A stretch of 64,000 nt of DNA from Anaerolineae bacterium (GTDB taxonomy: Bacteria > Chloroflexota > Anaerolineae > Anaerolineales > Anaerolineaceae): positions 1 through 64,000 of the forward strand of contig JABLXC010000020.1 of the NCBI GenBank assembly GCA_013178185.1, in the 5' to 3' direction. The notes below the pieces were generated by a model. That model saw nothing but the letters and a program-made list of their open reading frames with translations, ran no database searches and had not been told where the DNA came from. Both the position numbers and the translations under genes were made by a program. Positions within the stretch are counted from its first letter, which is position 1. Each line of letters starts with the position of its first letter. Shown piece by piece: positions 61,935 through 64,000 of the stretch.

Positions 61935-63020
61935 ATGGAGAATATTCTGGTGACCGGGGGGGCCGGTTTTATTGGGTCGAACTTTATCCGCTTCTTGCTT
62001 AGCGAGAAGAAAGGGGTAAGGCTTTGCAATCTGGATATTCTCACCTATGCTGGAAATTTGGAAAATCTGAAAGAAGTTCAAGAAGACGAAAGATATCGTT
62101 TTTTTTATGGCGATATCAATGATCAAGCTCTTGTTAGACAAATATTAAATGAATTTAAAATTGACACGATTGTTCATTTCGCGGCAGAAACCCATGTGGA
62201 CCGTTCGATTCTGGGACCCGCTGATTTTATTCAGACCAACGTTTTCGGGACATATCATCTACTGGAGGAGGCGCGGCGTTTTTGGATCGATGAGGGCTTT
62301 AACAGAGAAAAGAAAGTGCGATTTCACCATATTTCGACAGATGAGGTGTTTGGATCGCTGCCCCCTGACGATGAGCCGTTTAACGAAACAACGCCTTACG
62401 CACCACGGTCGCCTTATTCTGCTTCTAAAGCGGCCAGCGATCATTTAGCGCGATCCTACTTTCATACTTATGGGCTACCGATTACCATCACAAATTGTTC
62501 GAACAACTATGGACCTTATCAGTTTCCAGAAAAATTAATCCCTCTAAGTATTCTCAATGCTGTTCAGGGTGAGCCGCTGCCAGTGTATGGGGATGGAAAA
62601 CAAATTCGGGATTGGTTGTATGTCGAAGACCATTGTCGGGCTATCGAACTTGTTCTTGAGAAAGGAACCGTCGGCGAGACTTATCTTGTAGGTGGGAATA
62701 ACCAGCCAACAAACTTAGAAATTGTGGAGTCCATATGTAAGATTCTGGATGATCTGATACCTGGCTCCCCATTTAAGCCGCATAGTTCGCTGATCCGGTA
62801 TGTGGAAGACAGACCCGGACATGACCGGCGGTATGCGATGGATACTCGAAAAATTCAGAGAGATTTAGGCTGGCAGCCGACAGTTTCTCTCGAGGCGGGA
62901 TTGTCAAAGACGGTAAAATGGTATTTGGAGAATTGGGATTGGGTTGCAAGCGTTTGTTCTCGGCCTGAATTTGGCCTTTGGGTTACAAGGAATTATTGGC
63001 AACGAGGTGGAAAGCGATGA
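61935..63020 (+). CDS. rmlB: dTDP-glucose 4,6-dehydratase
   Basis: A 361-residue extended SDR enzyme that turns dTDP-glucose into dTDP-4-keto-6-deoxyglucose. It has [70 protein letters not shown] with the catalytic Asp-Glu, and [16 protein letters not shown] with the catalytic Tyr and Lys. [19 protein letters not shown] is also typical. I chose ATG 61935, 6 bases after GGGAG (61924-61928); ATG 61929 is too close to it. The stop overlaps rmlA as ATGA. Confidence 0.95.
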   Translation: MENILVTGGAGFIGSNFIRFLLSEKKGVRLCNLDILTYAGNLENLKEVQEDERYRFFYGDINDQALVRQILNEFKIDTIVHFAAETHVDRSILGPADFIQTNVFGTYHLLEEARRFWIDEGFNREKKVRFHHISTDEVFGSLPPDDEPFNETTPYAPRSPYSASKAASDHLARSYFHTYGLPITITNCSNNYGPYQFPEKLIPLSILNAVQGEPLPVYGDGKQIRDWLYVEDHCRAIELVLEKGTVGETYLVGGNNQPTNLEIVESICKILDDLIPGSPFKPHSSLIRYVEDRPGHDRRYAMDTRKIQRDLGWQPTVSLEAGLSKTVKWYLENWDWVASVCSRPEFGLWVTRNYWQRGGKR

Positions 63021-63889
63021 AAGGGATTATCCTTGCCGGCGGTTATGGAAAACGCCTTTATCCACTGACTCTGGCGGTTAGTAAACAGCTTTTGCCAGTT
63101 TACGATAAACCGATGATTTATTATCCGCTTTCTATGTTAATGCTAAGCAGAATCAGAGAAATCTTGATCATTAGCACTCCTGAAGATCTGCCAGCATTTC
63201 AGCGCCTTTTGGGTGATGGGCGGCAATGGGGTTTGTCTTTGAGCTACGAGAAACAAACAGAGCCACGCGGTCTGGCCGACGCGTTTTTGGTAGGTTCGAA
63301 TTTTATTGGGAACGATTCGGTTTGCCTCTTATTAGGTGACAATATTTTTTTTGGGACAGGTTTGCCGGATGTGCTTCGCTCAGCAGCGAGTCTTGATAGA
63401 GGCGCGGTCATTTTTGCCTATCCGGTCAAGGACCCTGAAAGGTACGGCGTCGTAGAGTTTGATGACAATTACCGAGTGATTAGTATAGAAGAAAAACCAA
63501 CACGCCCTCGATCAAATTATGCTGTTCCGGGGATGTATTTTTACGACAATACTGTGATCAGTATTGCCAGGTCCCTTAAGCCTTCTGCGCGCGGCGAGCT
63601 TGAGATTACTGATTTGAACCAGGCCTATCTGGAAAAAGGAATGCTGCGCGTTGAGGTGCTTGGCAGGGGAGTGGCCTGGTTGGACGCCGGCACCCATGAA
63701 TCGCTGCTGCAAGCTTCCAGTTTTGTTCAGGCTGTTGAAGAACGGCAAGGCTTAATGATTGCTTGCCCAGAAGAGATTGCCTATCGAATGGGCTATCTTA
63801 CCTCAGAGGAGTTAGAAACTCTGGCGAGAAAGATGGAAAGCAATCGGTATGGGCAATACCTGCTAGCTCTTCTCAAGGAGGGCGTTTAG
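63017..63889 (+). CDS. rmlA: Glucose-1-phosphate thymidylyltransferase
   Basis: A 290-residue nucleotidyltransferase that makes dTDP-glucose. [18 protein letters not shown] holds the nucleotide-binding loop. [30 protein letters not shown] (metal Asp) and [20 protein letters not shown], then [16 protein letters not shown], follow in the usual order. ATG 63017 overlaps the rmlB stop. The extended frame back to 62978 lies inside rmlB. Supplying dTDP-deoxysugars, probably rhamnose, is expected, but rmlC and rmlD are outside the window. Confidence 0.95.
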   Translation: MKGIILAGGYGKRLYPLTLAVSKQLLPVYDKPMIYYPLSMLMLSRIREILIISTPEDLPAFQRLLGDGRQWGLSLSYEKQTEPRGLADAFLVGSNFIGNDSVCLLLGDNIFFGTGLPDVLRSAASLDRGAVIFAYPVKDPERYGVVEFDDNYRVISIEEKPTRPRSNYAVPGMYFYDNTVISIARSLKPSARGELEITDLNQAYLEKGMLRVEVLGRGVAWLDAGTHESLLQASSFVQAVEERQGLMIACPEEIAYRMGYLTSEELETLARKMESNRYGQYLLALLKEGV

Positions 63890-63999
63890 GATTTCTGAGG
63901 CCTTGATAGGCCATAACGCAAGTGGTAGGCGGCTATCCCGAAAGCTATTGCAACATTGAGTGAGCGTTTGGATCCCTGCATCGGGATGTGAATTTTTTG
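63886..63999 (-). CDS. SpoU-family RNA 2'-O-methyltransferase, C-terminal end (partial)
   Basis: A frame enters from the right window edge on the minus strand and stops at 63886-63888. The 37 residues visible include [20 protein letters not shown], close to the IPM-x-G-x-x-x-SLNV-x-x-A-x-GI motif 3 of SpoU/TrmH enzymes. These knotted methyltransferases modify tRNA or rRNA ribose. The stop overlaps the rmlA stop. The gene is cut by the window edge and its target cannot be known. Confidence 0.75.
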   Translation of the reverse strand, partial: QKIHIPMQGSKRSLNVAIAFGIAAYHLRYGLSRPQKS

Positions 64000-64000
64000 A

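Overview
The window looks like the chromosome of a free-living bacterium, most likely a Chloroflexota member of the Anaerolineae type. That placement is inferred from the gene mix: a PPi-type phosphofructokinase, a large EPS locus with an LCP protein, lipoproteins with G5/beta-propeller domains, and a bL25 with a CTC-type C-terminal domain. No rRNA or marker set is present to prove it. The base composition is moderate, and the coding is dense, with many 1-4 bp stop/start overlaps.

Layout. 1-127: right end of an insertion sequence. 325-12668: a GNAT acetyltransferase, then seven different multi-pass membrane proteins resembling GT-C glycosyltransferases (families 39/87), with a nitrilase-type amidase in the middle. 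12762-16615: a DegS-like soluble histidine kinase, PPi-type phosphofructokinase, class II aldolase and a NUDIX hydrolase. 16623-20840 (minus): UDP-glucuronate decarboxylase, GtrA, a Mg-chelatase-I-like AAA+ ATPase, a UroD-family protein and RsmD in one tightly coupled operon. 20862-23097 (minus): two envelope lipoproteins. 23158-29666: scpB and rluB, an MFS exporter, a NERD-like membrane protein, plsX, tRNA-Leu(GAG), a polyprenyl diphosphate synthase and TatD. 29668-36482: phosphohexomutase, cysteine desulfurase plus MnmA (tRNA thiolation), a cold-shock protein, TrmI, a NUDIX CoA-pyrophosphatase-like protein and bL25. 36679-38124: aspartate kinase with a structured leader.

38301-42506 (minus) is the most unusual part. 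glpK and glpA are followed directly by sdhB-, sdhC- and sdhD-type genes, with no sdhA and no glpB or glpC. This suggests a glycerol-3-phosphate:quinone oxidoreductase in which a GlpA flavoprotein uses a complex-II-type iron-sulfur subunit and cytochrome b anchor.

42577-61364 (minus) is a roughly 19 kb Wzx/Wzy-type exopolysaccharide operon. It reads from an LCP ligase through glycosyltransferases, flippase, polymerase, an amidotransferase, a GDP-mannose 3,5-epimerase-like enzyme and a FkbM methyltransferase to the initiating phosphoglycosyltransferase and a Wzc-type tyrosine kinase. A decayed ISLre2/UPF0236-like transposase lies just upstream. The window ends with rmlB and rmlA (dTDP-sugar synthesis) and the 3' end of a SpoU-family RNA methyltransferase.

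Regulatory sites that can be read include a consensus sigma-70 promoter at the tRNA, a perfect 17-bp palindrome over the cysteine desulfurase -10 box, a palindrome over the bL25 -35 box, and a roughly 160-nt cold-shock leader containing a terminator-like hairpin. All functions are inferred from sequence motifs and context; no database search was run.
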